Shown: one piece after another, positions 27,798 through 36,647 of the stretch | Numbering within the stretch: position 1 is the stretch's first letter | Layout of the letters: the number at the start of each line of letters is the position of its first letter | Source: Saccharospirillum sp. | GTDB taxonomy: Bacteria > Pseudomonadota > Gammaproteobacteria > Pseudomonadales > Natronospirillaceae | Direction of reading: 5' to 3' | DNA: 64,000 bases | Assembly: GCA_022565595.1 (NCBI GenBank) | Contig: JAIUML010000007.1 | Location: forward strand, 62,001-126,000 | The notes under the pieces: model-generated | What the model saw: the letters and a program-made list of their open reading frames with translations, nothing else | The model's database searches: none | What the model was told of the DNA's origin: nothing | Program-made: the position numbers and the translations under genes

Positions 27798-28544
27798 TCA
27801 GCTAACCGCTTTCTTGGGCGGGCGACCTGGTCCACGACGTCCCTTCTTGGGCCCTGGCTTCTTCTTCGCAGCGCCTTTCTTCTCAAGCGCTTTTACCTTG
27901 GCCTTGATCTTTTTGGCTGCCGCTTTGGCTTTTAATGCCTCTTTGGCACGGAAGGCTTTCAGGGCCTTGGCATCTTTGCGCTTGCGGGCTGCACGCCACT
28001 TGCTTTCAAATTTGGCAATTTCTTTCGCCAGGTCGTCCTCTTGCTTGGCAGCCAATTGCAATTCAAACTCGGCAACATTCAGATTTACCTTGGCTTTGGC
28101 TTCGTCTTCCTGGGCCAGAATCTCTGCCTTTTTAAGATCGAATTTGGCAACCTTTACTGCTTGTTTTGCAACATTGGCGGCATCGCGAGCTTCTTTTTCA
28201 CGCGCATTCGCCGTGTCGAGTTGGCGTTTGGAAGCTGCTGATTTGACAGTGGCCGCTTTCGCCTTCGCAGCAGTTTTCTTGGCTGAAGCAGCATCCAGCT
28301 TGGCTTGAGCCTTGACGACGTCCGTTTCTGCCTTGTCGAGCTTTTTAGCGGCGGCAACCACACCCGGATTAACCGCGGCATCGATCGTCAGTACAGGCGC
28401 TGCTTTGGCTTTGCGCTTGGTCGCTGCTTTTTTGGCTGGAGCCTTGCGTGCTGTCGTATTCCTGGTGGCAGTTTTCTTGACTGCGCGTTTAGTTCCAGGC
28501 TTGGGGCCACGTTTAGCGGCGGTTTTCTTCTTGGCTGCTGCCAT
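27798..28544 (-). CDS. Histone H1-like, Lys/Ala-rich DNA-binding protein
   Basis: 248 residues, overwhelmingly Ala and Lys. The N-terminal 50 residues are a Lys/Arg/Ala tail (AAAKKKTAAKRGPKPGTKR), the middle is a long charged helix or coiled coil (about 60-200), and the C-terminus ends in an AT-hook-like GRRGPGRPPKK. This resembles the AlgP/H1-like nucleoid proteins of Pseudomonas, but the coiled-coil middle differs from the KPAA repeats of AlgP. It probably compacts DNA, and is followed by a strong terminator. AlgP-like function is inference. Confidence 0.75.
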   Translation of the reverse strand: MAAAKKKTAAKRGPKPGTKRAVKKTATRNTTARKAPAKKAATKRKAKAAPVLTIDAAVNPGVVAAAKKLDKAETDVVKAQAKLDAASAKKTAAKAKAATVKSAASKRQLDTANAREKEARDAANVAKQAVKVAKFDLKKAEILAQEDEAKAKVNLNVAEFELQLAAKQEDDLAKEIAKFESKWRAARKRKDAKALKAFRAKEALKAKAAAKKIKAKVKALEKKGAAKKKPGPKKGRRGPGRPPKKAVS

Positions 28545-29289
28545 AACTTTCTCCTAGTTTCATTACCAAATTCAGTCAAACTGTATCGCTGTGGACAAAG
28601 TTGACCAAGCCGCAATGGATTATCGAAGCTCAGATCAAATAGAAGCTCCGACCTCCTGATAGCAAATCATTGTGTACTCGAATACACCACAATGACAGGC
28701 TGACCTGCTCATAATGTATTTGTCCGGATACAGAATACCCTGTCGCATGTAATTTAGTCAGTTGCGATTAAAGATGCAAACATTAACCGCATTTTTTAAT
28801 ATAAAAAGTGGTATTAATTTTAAAATCATCCCATATTTTTAAAAAAACAAAGAACTGACTAACACTTTAATGCAATTCGCATTACGCATCCAATTAGCTT
28901 TAAATAATTCCAGTTGATGTTATTTAACTTGGTGCCGTAATGATCCGCTTAATGCATCTGCATTGGATTGACTTCATAGTGGACTCGATAGGTCCCACTC
29001 CTTTGAATAGAAATACCGACAATACTCTGCTCAATACTACTGCGGTCCAGGGTCAATTGGGATTTTCTGGATCACTGAAGTCAACCGGCCAAGAAGCTCC
29101 CGAATTATAATGATCTGTAGCGCGTCAACTTTCATTTCGTCCACATGCAGCTTACCAGTCCGGGCACCCATCAAAGCGTTTTGACTCAGAATCGATACAA
29201 CCCTCACTTCTTTAGTTCGGAATGACGACATGATTGTCCCAGCGGTCTCTAGCCTTTCGGCATATAAACACAAGACGTTATACAATATT
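28545..29289. other. AT-rich intergenic region, no convincing gene
   Basis: About 740 bases, clearly AT-richer than the flanks (notably 28760-28925). It contains long A/T tracts. A frame for about 64 residues on the minus strand (29231 to 29037, MSSFRTKEVRVV...) has no recognised family and no good ribosome site, so it is not called. The base composition unlike the surroundings may mark recent insertion or a regulatory/nucleoid-bound zone. Confidence 0.5.
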
Positions 29290-29431
29290 GATTCAAGGAT
29301 AAACTCACCCTTTTACTTAGGGCTGCTATATTCCAATGACCGTTATAGCAGCAACGGCGGTATGGTGACGACTCTCCTGGAGCCAGGGGCTCCAACTTGC
29401 AGGGCTGCCCTCCCCAGGGTGGCCTTTTTTT
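29290..29431 (+). ncRNA. Candidate small RNA with three hairpins and intrinsic terminator
   Basis: Hairpin 1: GCTGCTATA (29322-29330) and TATAGCAGC (29344-29352), a perfect 9-bp stem with a 13-base loop. Hairpin 2: TGGAGCC-AGG-GGCTCCA (29378-29394), a perfect 7-bp stem. Hairpin 3 with T run is a textbook terminator (29403-29431). No protein-coding frame on this strand explains the terminator. The 5' end is a guess: AT-rich TACAAT at 29281-29286 could be a -10 box, with no clear -35. It is not recognisable as a named RNA. Confidence 0.45.
29402..29431 (+). terminator. Intrinsic terminator upstream of rsmC
   Basis: GGCTGCCCT (29403-29411), loop CCCC, AGGGTGGCC (29416-29424) with two G-T pairs, then seven T. 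It lies about 95 bases before the rsmC start and after no called plus-strand gene, so it ends the proposed small RNA. Confidence 0.75.
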
Positions 29432-29526
29432 AATAGTCCTCTCTCAGCGATACAAGCATCTCAACTGGTTCACATCACTCCCTTTGGTTACACTAGCAGC
29501 CTCTTGTAACCACCATGGCCTGATTA

Positions 29527-30498
29527 ATGCACCCTTGTTGGCAACTTCTGGAGCGTCACGCTTCAGAGCTGAACTCTGGACCCGTCCTTTGGTTGGACCC
29601 ACCTGAAATCCATGAACTGATGAAGTCTGGAGACCAGGTAGTCTGTCTTGACCAGGGCGTTGACGCCGAATCTCCCATTCCTGCCTTGAGCCTGGATCAG
29701 AAACCATCAGAAGAAATTCGACTGATCGTCCTGTTCTACCCAAAGGCAAAACGTCGACTCGAATGGTGGCTACAGCGAATCGAAGAGATGTCGATCGATT
29801 GCCCGGTCTGGGTGCTGGGTGAGAACAACGGCGGCATAAAAAGTTTGCCCAGGCGTACTGCACCTTTTTTGGCGTGTGAGAAGGTCGATAGCGCCAGGCA
29901 TTGTGCGCTTTTCCAATGCCGCTTTATTGGCCCCATGCCTCGGCAGGAAGTCTGGCACTATTACCAGGTTGAAGAGCATAGCATCGGCGCTTTACCGGGC
30001 GTGTTCAGTCAGGAGAAGCTGGATGTAGGCACTCGGTTGCTGTTGCAGCACCTGCCAGCCCTGAAAGGCTCCCTGTTTGAATTGGGCTGCGGTGCTGGTG
30101 CCATCACTCTGTCACTGCTGAGCAGGCACAAGGAATGCAAGGTTGTAACCAGCGATATCGACCTTCTGGCAGTTCAATCCACGCAGCACAATATTGAGCA
30201 AGCTGGCTTTGAAAGTCGATGCAGTGTTATCTGGTCAGACGGTATGAGCCAGGTGCCCAGACAACGATTCGATGCATTGATCACCAACCCACCCTTCCAT
30301 ACGGGCATCAAGACGCACTATGCAGCCACTGAGCAGTTTTTTGCTCAGGCTGAACAGTGGTTGAAAAGAGGCGCTGTACTTTGGTGGGTAGCCAATGACT
30401 TTCTCGATTACCAACCCCTGCTGGGCAAATCATTCAGCAAGGTCGAAGAGATTGCTCATCACTCTGGTTTTCGAGTATTCAAGGCGACCAGAATTTGA
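29527..30498 (+). CDS. rsmC: 16S rRNA (guanine-1207-N2)-methyltransferase
   Basis: 323 residues with a degenerate N-terminal methyltransferase domain (about 1-160) and a functional C-terminal one. Motif I is FELGCGAGAITLSLL (about 180-194) and the catalytic motif is ALITNPPFHTGIKTHY (N-P-P-F). The duplicated-domain layout is that of RsmC rather than RlmG. Modifies G1207 of 16S rRNA. Convergent with the response regulator gene (16 bases between). Confidence 0.93.
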   Translation: MHPCWQLLERHASELNSGPVLWLDPPEIHELMKSGDQVVCLDQGVDAESPIPALSLDQKPSEEIRLIVLFYPKAKRRLEWWLQRIEEMSIDCPVWVLGENNGGIKSLPRRTAPFLACEKVDSARHCALFQCRFIGPMPRQEVWHYYQVEEHSIGALPGVFSQEKLDVGTRLLLQHLPALKGSLFELGCGAGAITLSLLSRHKECKVVTSDIDLLAVQSTQHNIEQAGFESRCSVIWSDGMSQVPRQRFDALITNPPFHTGIKTHYAATEQFFAQAEQWLKRGAVLWWVANDFLDYQPLLGKSFSKVEEIAHHSGFRVFKATRI

Positions 30499-30514
30499 AG
30501 GGAAAGGCCCTGAG

Positions 30515-31228
30515 TCAGTGCTTCAGGTCACCAACGAAGAGGTAGCCTTTGCTGCGCACTGTCTTGATCCGCCGAGGGTGGTCCGGGTCATCCCCGACCT
30601 TAGGGCGAATCCTGGAAACTCGCACATCCACGGAACGATCCTGACCGTCGTATTCAATACCCCGGAGCCGGCTGAAGATCTCTTCTCTGGTCAGGATCTG
30701 CCCGGCATGACTGGATAACAGCCAGAGCAAATCGAACTCTGCACTGGTCAAATCGATCGGGTTCTTACCCAGCCAGGCTTCGCGCATGGTGTTGTCGATG
30801 ACCAGTTCACCGAAGACCAGCCGATCGTCTCTATTAATGGGCTCTTTTGGCAGACTCCAGCGATCCACTCGACGTAACAGGGCCTGGCAACGCGCCAGAA
30901 TAAGCCGAGGAGCGCTGCTTTTTAACAGGTAATCGTCAGCCCCCATATCGAGGCCCAACACCTGATCCAGCTCATCAGTACGGTTACTCATTAGAATGAC
31001 ACCGCCCCGGTAGTCTTTCCGGCACAGTTTGCAGATGGTCAGCCCATTCTCACCCTTGAGTTCCAGTTCCAACAGGACGAGGTCCGGCTGCAGTTCCTTG
31101 ATACGGTTCAAGGCCTGGGTAGATTCCAGTTCCAGTTCGACATCATACTGGTTGCTGGCCAGATAATCGCGAAGCATGCGCGCTTCTTCGAGATTATCAT
31201 CAACAATCAGGATTCGCTTTTTAATCAT
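30515..31228 (-). CDS. OmpR/PhoB-type response regulator with Glu at the phospho-acceptor site
   Basis: 237 residues from the ATG at 31228. A GTG seven codons further upstream is also possible. The receiver (about 1-120) keeps the acidic pair D10-D11 (LIVDDN), S81 and K103, but the usual phosphorylated Asp reads Glu at 54 (DLVLLELELKGENG). The C-terminal winged helix is intact (DLTSAEFDLLWLLSS, VDVRVSRIRPKV, IKTVRSKGYLF). No histidine kinase gene is adjacent. The Glu may mimic constant phosphorylation, which is inference. Confidence 0.85.
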   Translation of the reverse strand: MIKKRILIVDDNLEEARMLRDYLASNQYDVELELESTQALNRIKELQPDLVLLELELKGENGLTICKLCRKDYRGGVILMSNRTDELDQVLGLDMGADDYLLKSSAPRLILARCQALLRRVDRWSLPKEPINRDDRLVFGELVIDNTMREAWLGKNPIDLTSAEFDLLWLLSSHAGQILTREEIFSRLRGIEYDGQDRSVDVRVSRIRPKVGDDPDHPRRIKTVRSKGYLFVGDLKH

Positions 31229-31407
31229 AATGTCTGTTCGATAACCCACACTTTGGCGTTTCCATTATACCATTAGAGGCAGGATACAGAGGCCCTGTCT
31301 CAGGTGGTTTCATTTCTACTACTGTAGACCCTATCCCGGGAAATGCAGCATTTTTTACGCTTATTAGTCTTCAACCTGAAACAACAAACGGTCGCTCCAC
31401 AGAGATG

Positions 31408-31435
31408 ATCAGGAAAAATCGTTGTTTTTCCTGAT
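31408..31435. repeat. Perfect 11-bp inverted repeat after upp
   Basis: ATCAGGAAAAA (31408-31418), loop TCGTTG, TTTTTCCTGAT (31425-31435). It lies in the 320-base gap between upp and the response regulator gene. It could end the upp transcript or serve as a regulator site; the stem is AT-rich, so termination strength is doubtful. Nothing else was recognised in the gap. Confidence 0.4.
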
Positions 31436-31548
31436 TCGCAAAAGTCATGCAGTTGGGCACTGCGATTGTCATCCCTTCGCAGCCGACTATAGCGCATCGG
31501 TTGAAACGCCTTGATCCAGGGCTTTTTAACCCGGATATTATTTCGTCG

Positions 31549-32178
31549 TTATCGAGTTCCAAATATCTTGTCACCCGCATCGCCGAGACCGGGAATGATG
31601 TAACCCTGATCGTTCAGACGCTCATCCACGGCCGCCACATACAAATCCACGTCGGAGTGTTTTTCGGTAACGGCGGCTATGCCTTCTGGTGCTGCAACCA
31701 GAAAAAGCCCCTTGATATGTTGGCAGCCTTTCTCTTTAAGCAACTCAATGGTCGCAATCAAGGTACCACCCGTTGCCAACATGGGATCAATGATCAGGGC
31801 TGTTCTGTCGCCGATATCTTCGATGACTTTGTCAAAATAGGGCACAGGCTCGAGCGTCTCTTCATCCCGGTATAGGCCAACCACGCTGACTTTGGCATTA
31901 GGTATCAACTGCATGACGCCATCCAGCATGCCGAGACCAGCGCGCAATATGGGCACAACGGTAATCTTCTTGCCTTTAATACGTTCGGTGATCAGCTTGC
32001 TGCCGGTCCAACCGTCAATCTCGACCTTTTCCGTCGCTATGTCTCTTGACGCTTCATAGGTGAGGAGGTTGCCGACCTCGCCCGCCAATTCACGAAAGTG
32101 CTTGGTACTGATTCCGGCTTCACGCATCAAACCCAGCTTGTGCTGAATCAGAGGGTGTTTGATTTCATAGACTGCCAT
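31549..32178 (-). CDS. upp: Uracil phosphoribosyltransferase
   Basis: 209 residues from the ATG at 32178 ([19 protein letters not shown]), with GAGG upstream. A 24-codon upstream extension is unlikely. Converts uracil and PRPP to UMP (salvage). PRPP-binding loop DPMLATGGT at about 130-138, and the uracil-binding [10 protein letters not shown] near the C-terminus. Single gene; a decayed fragment of the palindromic repeat lies just upstream. Confidence 0.96.
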   Translation of the reverse strand: MAVYEIKHPLIQHKLGLMREAGISTKHFRELAGEVGNLLTYEASRDIATEKVEIDGWTGSKLITERIKGKKITVVPILRAGLGMLDGVMQLIPNAKVSVVGLYRDEETLEPVPYFDKVIEDIGDRTALIIDPMLATGGTLIATIELLKEKGCQHIKGLFLVAAPEGIAAVTEKHSDVDLYVAAVDERLNDQGYIIPGLGDAGDKIFGTR

Positions 32179-32216
32179 GATAATAAGTCCTCGCGTCGAA
32201 TTAGCCCTGCGTAATT

Positions 32217-32245
32217 TTGGCTCGCGTCGGCTACCAGTGGTACAG
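32217..32245. repeat. Fragment of the intergenic palindrome family (upp promoter side)
   Basis: GGCTCGCGTCGGCTACCAGTGGTAC resembles the outer left end of the family (GGCCCGCG.CGGCTACCGG). No partner arm remains. It lies in the 99 bases between mksB and upp. Confidence 0.5.
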
Positions 32246-32277
32246 CTCAATAGGTACCAACGCCATTACATCTGTTG

Positions 32278-35200
32278 TTAACCTTCCACGTCCGCCAGAA
32301 AATCCAGTTCAGCCTGCTGCCTTATGACCTTGCGGTGATTGGCCCAGAGCGTTTTTATCCGTTCCTGGTTGCACTGCTGCCGGTCGACCAGCACCCTTGT
32401 TGCCAGTTGGCCAATGCGTTGTCCGTTCGCCAGCGGCACCTTGGAGAATACGAACTGATTGGAAATCATGTCCATAAAAGGGCCTGATTTACTGGTCGGC
32501 ATAATGAACAATAGTTGTAATCCCAGTGCTTCAGTCAGGTATCGGATGACTTCCTTCGAGCGCGTTTCATCCATTTTCGAGAAGGCCTCGTCCACCAGCA
32601 CCATGCGCAAATGGCTGTCACCTTCGCTGAAGCGGAACGCCGAGGTAATGGCCGCCGAGCGAATGATGTAAGCTGGTGTCTCCAATTGCCCGCCCGAGCC
32701 TGTACCGTATTGGCTCAAGGCGATGGGCTGTTTGCCTTCGGGTTGTTTGTATATCTCGTAGTTCCGGTAGTTCCGGTAGTCCGAGACGCGCTCCAGTTCA
32801 CGCAACGCCTTTTGTTCATCTTCATCCAGCAACATGGCCATCAACTGGTCGCGAATGGCGGCTGAGCGCTGGCTCAAGGGGGTATCGAAAAGCGTTTGCC
32901 CTTCGCCCAATGAGGGGCTCTTGATCACTTCGTCAAAGAAGTGCCAGTATTCCCGGTATTCAGGTACCCAGTCCCAATCGAACCAGTAGCGCTCCTGATC
33001 GGCACCGAAGCGGTGCTGCTCCAACTCCTTGTTCAGGTTTTCGAGCACACGCTTGCCATCGTTAATGGATTGATAAATGGCGTGGCAAAGGTTGGTGACA
33101 AAGGCATTGTTAAAACTGTCTTTCAGGTTGGCCAGATTGTCCACCTTGTCGACCAGTATGTTGTTCTTCAACCGGTTATGAATCTGGTCTACCTGTTTGC
33201 GCAGTCCAACGATGCCCTGGAAAAAGCCACTGCTGTGCAGTTGACTGTAGTTCAAATCCAGGACAATGGCATCCTGAGGCTGGCAGTCCTGATTGTGATC
33301 CTTGAGCAGCATTTCCAGCTCATGTGCACGGGTATTCAGATCGGCCGCTAGAGATTGTCGCAAATTGGCCTGACGCTCAGGGTCGGTAGTTTCCGCTTCC
33401 TGGTCGGCTCGCTCCAGTTGCTGATCCGCATCAAAGTCGGGCCAGACGTTGGTGATTTCGCGCAGCGCCTGCTCTTTCTGTTCGCTGTGCAAGGCCGTCT
33501 CTTCCTGTTGATCGCTGAGCAACTGGCATTGTTTGGCCAGTGTTTCCAGGCGCTCACCAAGAATGCCTTTGCGTTCCGTCAGCTCTCGAATGCGCTTTTC
33601 CTGGCTTTGCAATTGCTCGAAAACGGACTGGTATTCCTGCTCGAGTGGCTGGCCTTCACCCAAATCCAATGCTGCAAGGCCCTGCTCTGCCTGAGCCAGA
33701 CCCCGCTGCGTCTCCAGCATGGCGCGCACCAGATCGCCATGACGCAGATGCGCCAATCGATTAACGGAAAGATACAGGGCGCGCACTTCATCAACCTGAG
33801 CCTGAAGTTCGTTGGCCTGAGCGGCTTGAGCCAGCAGTTCTTCTTTTTTCGCCTGTACTGCTCGCTCACGAGCACCCTGACCGAACACCAGTTCCGCTAC
33901 CGGCAAGTCGCAGCGGTACATGGCATAGGCGCCGCTGCCGAGTCCATTGGGTGTGACCCCTCTGCGGGTCTTTTTCAGTGCCTGCTCGTCATCACACTGC
34001 TCTACCAGACCGTAACTGGCGGTGAGGTAGTCGCGGGCTATGGCATGGTCAAATTGCATCAGGTGAACGATTGAACGGCTCGGCAATTTGATGCGCTCGG
34101 CGTCCTGGCGAGCCTTACTGCCCTGTACTACACGCGCCCGATTTTCGCGAGGCAATGCACGCACAGCGCGTATGGCATCGGCTTCAAACTCGGGCTCTAC
34201 CAGAATGGCAAAGCGTGTTCCACCCAGATAGCCTTCAATGGAAGCCTGCCAGGCCGGATCGGATACATCGACATGATCGCAGAGCACTCTGGGGTCGGCG
34301 GCTGGCACATCGCGTCGAATGGCTTCGAGAGCCAAACGGACATGGATGGGGTAATTCAGTTGCTGACCTTCGAGGCTGTCGATGTCCTGCTGTTTGCGCG
34401 ACAGAGTTTGACGCACCTGCGCCAGTTTCTGTTCACGTCGATCCTGCAATCGTTGCAGCTGGTCACGCAAGCTGATGCCTGACCGGACACTTGACTCACC
34501 AAACCAGAGCTCTCGCCAACGGTTCAACAAGCTCTGCTGAGCCAATACTTCATCCAGTTGGTGTTCAAGGGTTGCGCTGTCAACCCAGTCCTGATTAAGC
34601 AGATTACGAAAATCAATCGGGCTGCCTTGCTGTTGAACGACGGCTCTGGACAACTTGCTCAACTCGGCTGATGCCAGGTCGGGAATTTCTGTCGTCAAAC
34701 TGGTCTTGAGCAGGCATTGTTGAATGTGGTTGCTGGCTTCGAGCGAAAGCCGCAAGCGCTCATCTTCCTGCAACAGTGGCTGAGCCTGGGAAATCAGTTG
34801 GCGTTTGGCGTCTTCTATTTGCTTCTCGAACTGGTCCTTGTCTTGAAGCGCGCTAACACCACGACGTTGCGCTTCGATCGACACCAGTTGCTGGTGAACC
34901 TGCTCTCTTCGTTGTTCGGTAACATCCAGTTCGGTTTGCACGCCATCGCGTTCAGTCAGCAGTGATTGCTGTTCCTGTTTGGCGTTCAGATAACGCTTTT
35001 GATCTTTGATAAAGCGTGACTTGGCCGCGATGTAGTCGGCAAGATTGTATTCGAGCCATTGGTGGATGTAGGCATCCGCCTGGCCCCGCCCCTTGACCAG
35101 CCGGTCAATGGTTTGCTTCAGCCGATTGGCTTCCGCCTCCATACCGCTGATGGTTTTCATCAAGTCGGAAACCGTGCGAATGGCTTCGCCGAGGTCTTTC

Positions 35201-35910
35201 TGTTCCAGAATTTCCTGAGCAACAAAGGCATTGATGCCCTTGACCGGTTTGTAGGCCATAAAGCGAGAAAAAGCTCGGGCCGCATTCATGGCTTCGCGTT
35301 CGCTAATGGCGTCGGAACGGCCCCTGATGGCTGCGTAAAAGCGCCTGAGATACTGTTTTTTGGTGTCGTACTTTTCGACCGTTAAACCGCGCGCCTTCAA
35401 ACGTTTAGCGATTTTTTCCAGGGTGACCACCTGACGACCAACTTCGGCTTCCTGTACAAAATCGGCCTGACCCAGTTGCTCACCGGGGGCAATCATATAG
35501 AGGACGTCTGCGAGTCGGGCAATCGGCTGACTGCCCGCCTTGTCCAGATAAGCGCTGATACCGATAACGGCAGTAAAGGGTTCGGCCGGCTCACCCTGGG
35601 TAGGATGAAACACCGCGGCCAGATAACCAACGGTGCCATCCGGACGGGCGTAGGAGCCATCATCGCAACCCAGTACATAAGAGGCCAGGGTGCGCACCTG
35701 TTTGCCACGTCCGCGCTGGCTGGCTTCATCCTGCCCGGGGTTGAAATGAAACAGCGTATCGTGAGCGGCGGTCATGATGGTTTGTATGGCATCGGCTGCC
35801 GTGGTTTTACCGGAGCCGTTTCCGCCGCTGAGCAGATTGATGGGGCCAAAGTCACATTCCAGCACAGGAATATTGCCCCAGTTCACAAAGACGAATTTTT
35901 TCAGAAACAT
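32278..35910 (-). CDS. mksB: MksB/JetC SMC-like condensin ATPase
   Basis: 1210 residues. The N-terminal ATPase half has Walker A GGNGSGKTTAADA (about 30-42). A very long coiled coil (about 250-1000) is broken by a hinge-like region near 550-680. The C-terminal half has the signature GTGSGGQLETP (about 1070) and Walker B LRMVLVDEAFSKMDE. This matches MksB/JetC of the MksBEF/Wadjet condensins. Third gene of the mksF-E-B operon, 2 bases after mksE. No JetD/MksG nuclease gene follows: upp is next. Confidence 0.9.
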   Translation of the reverse strand: MFLKKFVFVNWGNIPVLECDFGPINLLSGGNGSGKTTAADAIQTIMTAAHDTLFHFNPGQDEASQRGRGKQVRTLASYVLGCDDGSYARPDGTVGYLAAVFHPTQGEPAEPFTAVIGISAYLDKAGSQPIARLADVLYMIAPGEQLGQADFVQEAEVGRQVVTLEKIAKRLKARGLTVEKYDTKKQYLRRFYAAIRGRSDAISEREAMNAARAFSRFMAYKPVKGINAFVAQEILEQKDLGEAIRTVSDLMKTISGMEAEANRLKQTIDRLVKGRGQADAYIHQWLEYNLADYIAAKSRFIKDQKRYLNAKQEQQSLLTERDGVQTELDVTEQRREQVHQQLVSIEAQRRGVSALQDKDQFEKQIEDAKRQLISQAQPLLQEDERLRLSLEASNHIQQCLLKTSLTTEIPDLASAELSKLSRAVVQQQGSPIDFRNLLNQDWVDSATLEHQLDEVLAQQSLLNRWRELWFGESSVRSGISLRDQLQRLQDRREQKLAQVRQTLSRKQQDIDSLEGQQLNYPIHVRLALEAIRRDVPAADPRVLCDHVDVSDPAWQASIEGYLGGTRFAILVEPEFEADAIRAVRALPRENRARVVQGSKARQDAERIKLPSRSIVHLMQFDHAIARDYLTASYGLVEQCDDEQALKKTRRGVTPNGLGSGAYAMYRCDLPVAELVFGQGARERAVQAKKEELLAQAAQANELQAQVDEVRALYLSVNRLAHLRHGDLVRAMLETQRGLAQAEQGLAALDLGEGQPLEQEYQSVFEQLQSQEKRIRELTERKGILGERLETLAKQCQLLSDQQEETALHSEQKEQALREITNVWPDFDADQQLERADQEAETTDPERQANLRQSLAADLNTRAHELEMLLKDHNQDCQPQDAIVLDLNYSQLHSSGFFQGIVGLRKQVDQIHNRLKNNILVDKVDNLANLKDSFNNAFVTNLCHAIYQSINDGKRVLENLNKELEQHRFGADQERYWFDWDWVPEYREYWHFFDEVIKSPSLGEGQTLFDTPLSQRSAAIRDQLMAMLLDEDEQKALRELERVSDYRNYRNYEIYKQPEGKQPIALSQYGTGSGGQLETPAYIIRSAAITSAFRFSEGDSHLRMVLVDEAFSKMDETRSKEVIRYLTEALGLQLLFIMPTSKSGPFMDMISNQFVFSKVPLANGQRIGQLATRVLVDRQQCNQERIKTLWANHRKVIRQQAELDFLADVEG

Positions 35911-35912
35911 GT

Positions 35913-36647
35913 TTAATCCTTTGCAAATACCGAGGCAGTATCATCCAGCACAGTCACCCGAGGACGAACATCCTCTGCGGGCGCTTCCGCTTCGGTTGTA
36001 GCCGGGCTTTCCGCAGGGGCCGTGACGATCAATGCCGACAACACGTCGTCCGAAACATAGCTCATGATCATGGGCCGAATACGAACCCAGAAGTCACCGC
36101 TTTCCAGCGCTTCCTCCTGGTTCAGTTGAATCAGACGCAACTGACGCAGACGACGAAACAGTTGTTTGCGCTCGGTTACCCCTTCGGGCAAGGAGCGCTT
36201 GAGCAGGTTGCGCAAGGCGATGCTGATGTTTTCCAGCGATGCCAGCACACAGCCATGGTCATCGACCTTGCCCTCACGCAAGGCTCGGTCGTAAAGGCTT
36301 CTTAATACCAACACCAAAGCCACTTCCTGCTGATTCAGCCGCACGCGAAACCCTCCGTTAAAGGGTCCTTCATTACTGCCGTCCAGGCCGGGTACTTCGG
36401 CTCCGGGTGGGAAGAGGCGGACAAAGTGAAAGCGCCGATCGTGTTGCACCTGAATGCCGATCATTTCCAGGTAATCTTTCACCGGGCTTTCGAGGCGCAT
36501 GAATCGATCGTAAAGCTGCTGCTCGATCTGGCTTTCGTCACGGCAGATGACGCCATAATCCAGCAGTCGAATCAGCAACTCGCTGTAATCGCTGCGACTG
36601 AACCCTTCTTTCTCAAGAAGCTGTTCGAGATCTGCAAACATGGTCAA
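35913..36647 (-). CDS. mksE: MksE/JetB (DUF4194) condensin accessory subunit
   Basis: 244 residues. KITE-like winged-helix pair: the central [23 protein letters not shown] and [25 protein letters not shown] are typical of the DUF4194/JetB family. A disordered acidic tail (about 210-244, [18 protein letters not shown]) is extra. It links MksF and MksB. Its ATG overlaps the mksF stop (ATGA). Confidence 0.88.
   Translation of the reverse strand: MTMFADLEQLLEKEGFSRSDYSELLIRLLDYGVICRDESQIEQQLYDRFMRLESPVKDYLEMIGIQVQHDRRFHFVRLFPPGAEVPGLDGSNEGPFNGGFRVRLNQQEVALVLVLRSLYDRALREGKVDDHGCVLASLENISIALRNLLKRSLPEGVTERKQLFRRLRQLRLIQLNQEEALESGDFWVRIRPMIMSYVSDDVLSALIVTAPAESPATTEAEAPAEDVRPRVTVLDDTASVFAKD

Noticed and set aside
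29037-29231. Possible 64-residue protein (MSSFRTKEVRVV...)
   Set aside because: No ribosome site, family or context support, and it lies in an AT-rich non-coding region.
32179-32277. Remnant of a jetD/mksG nuclease gene after mksB
   Set aside because: The gap is 99 bases, with a repeat fragment but no coding remnant.
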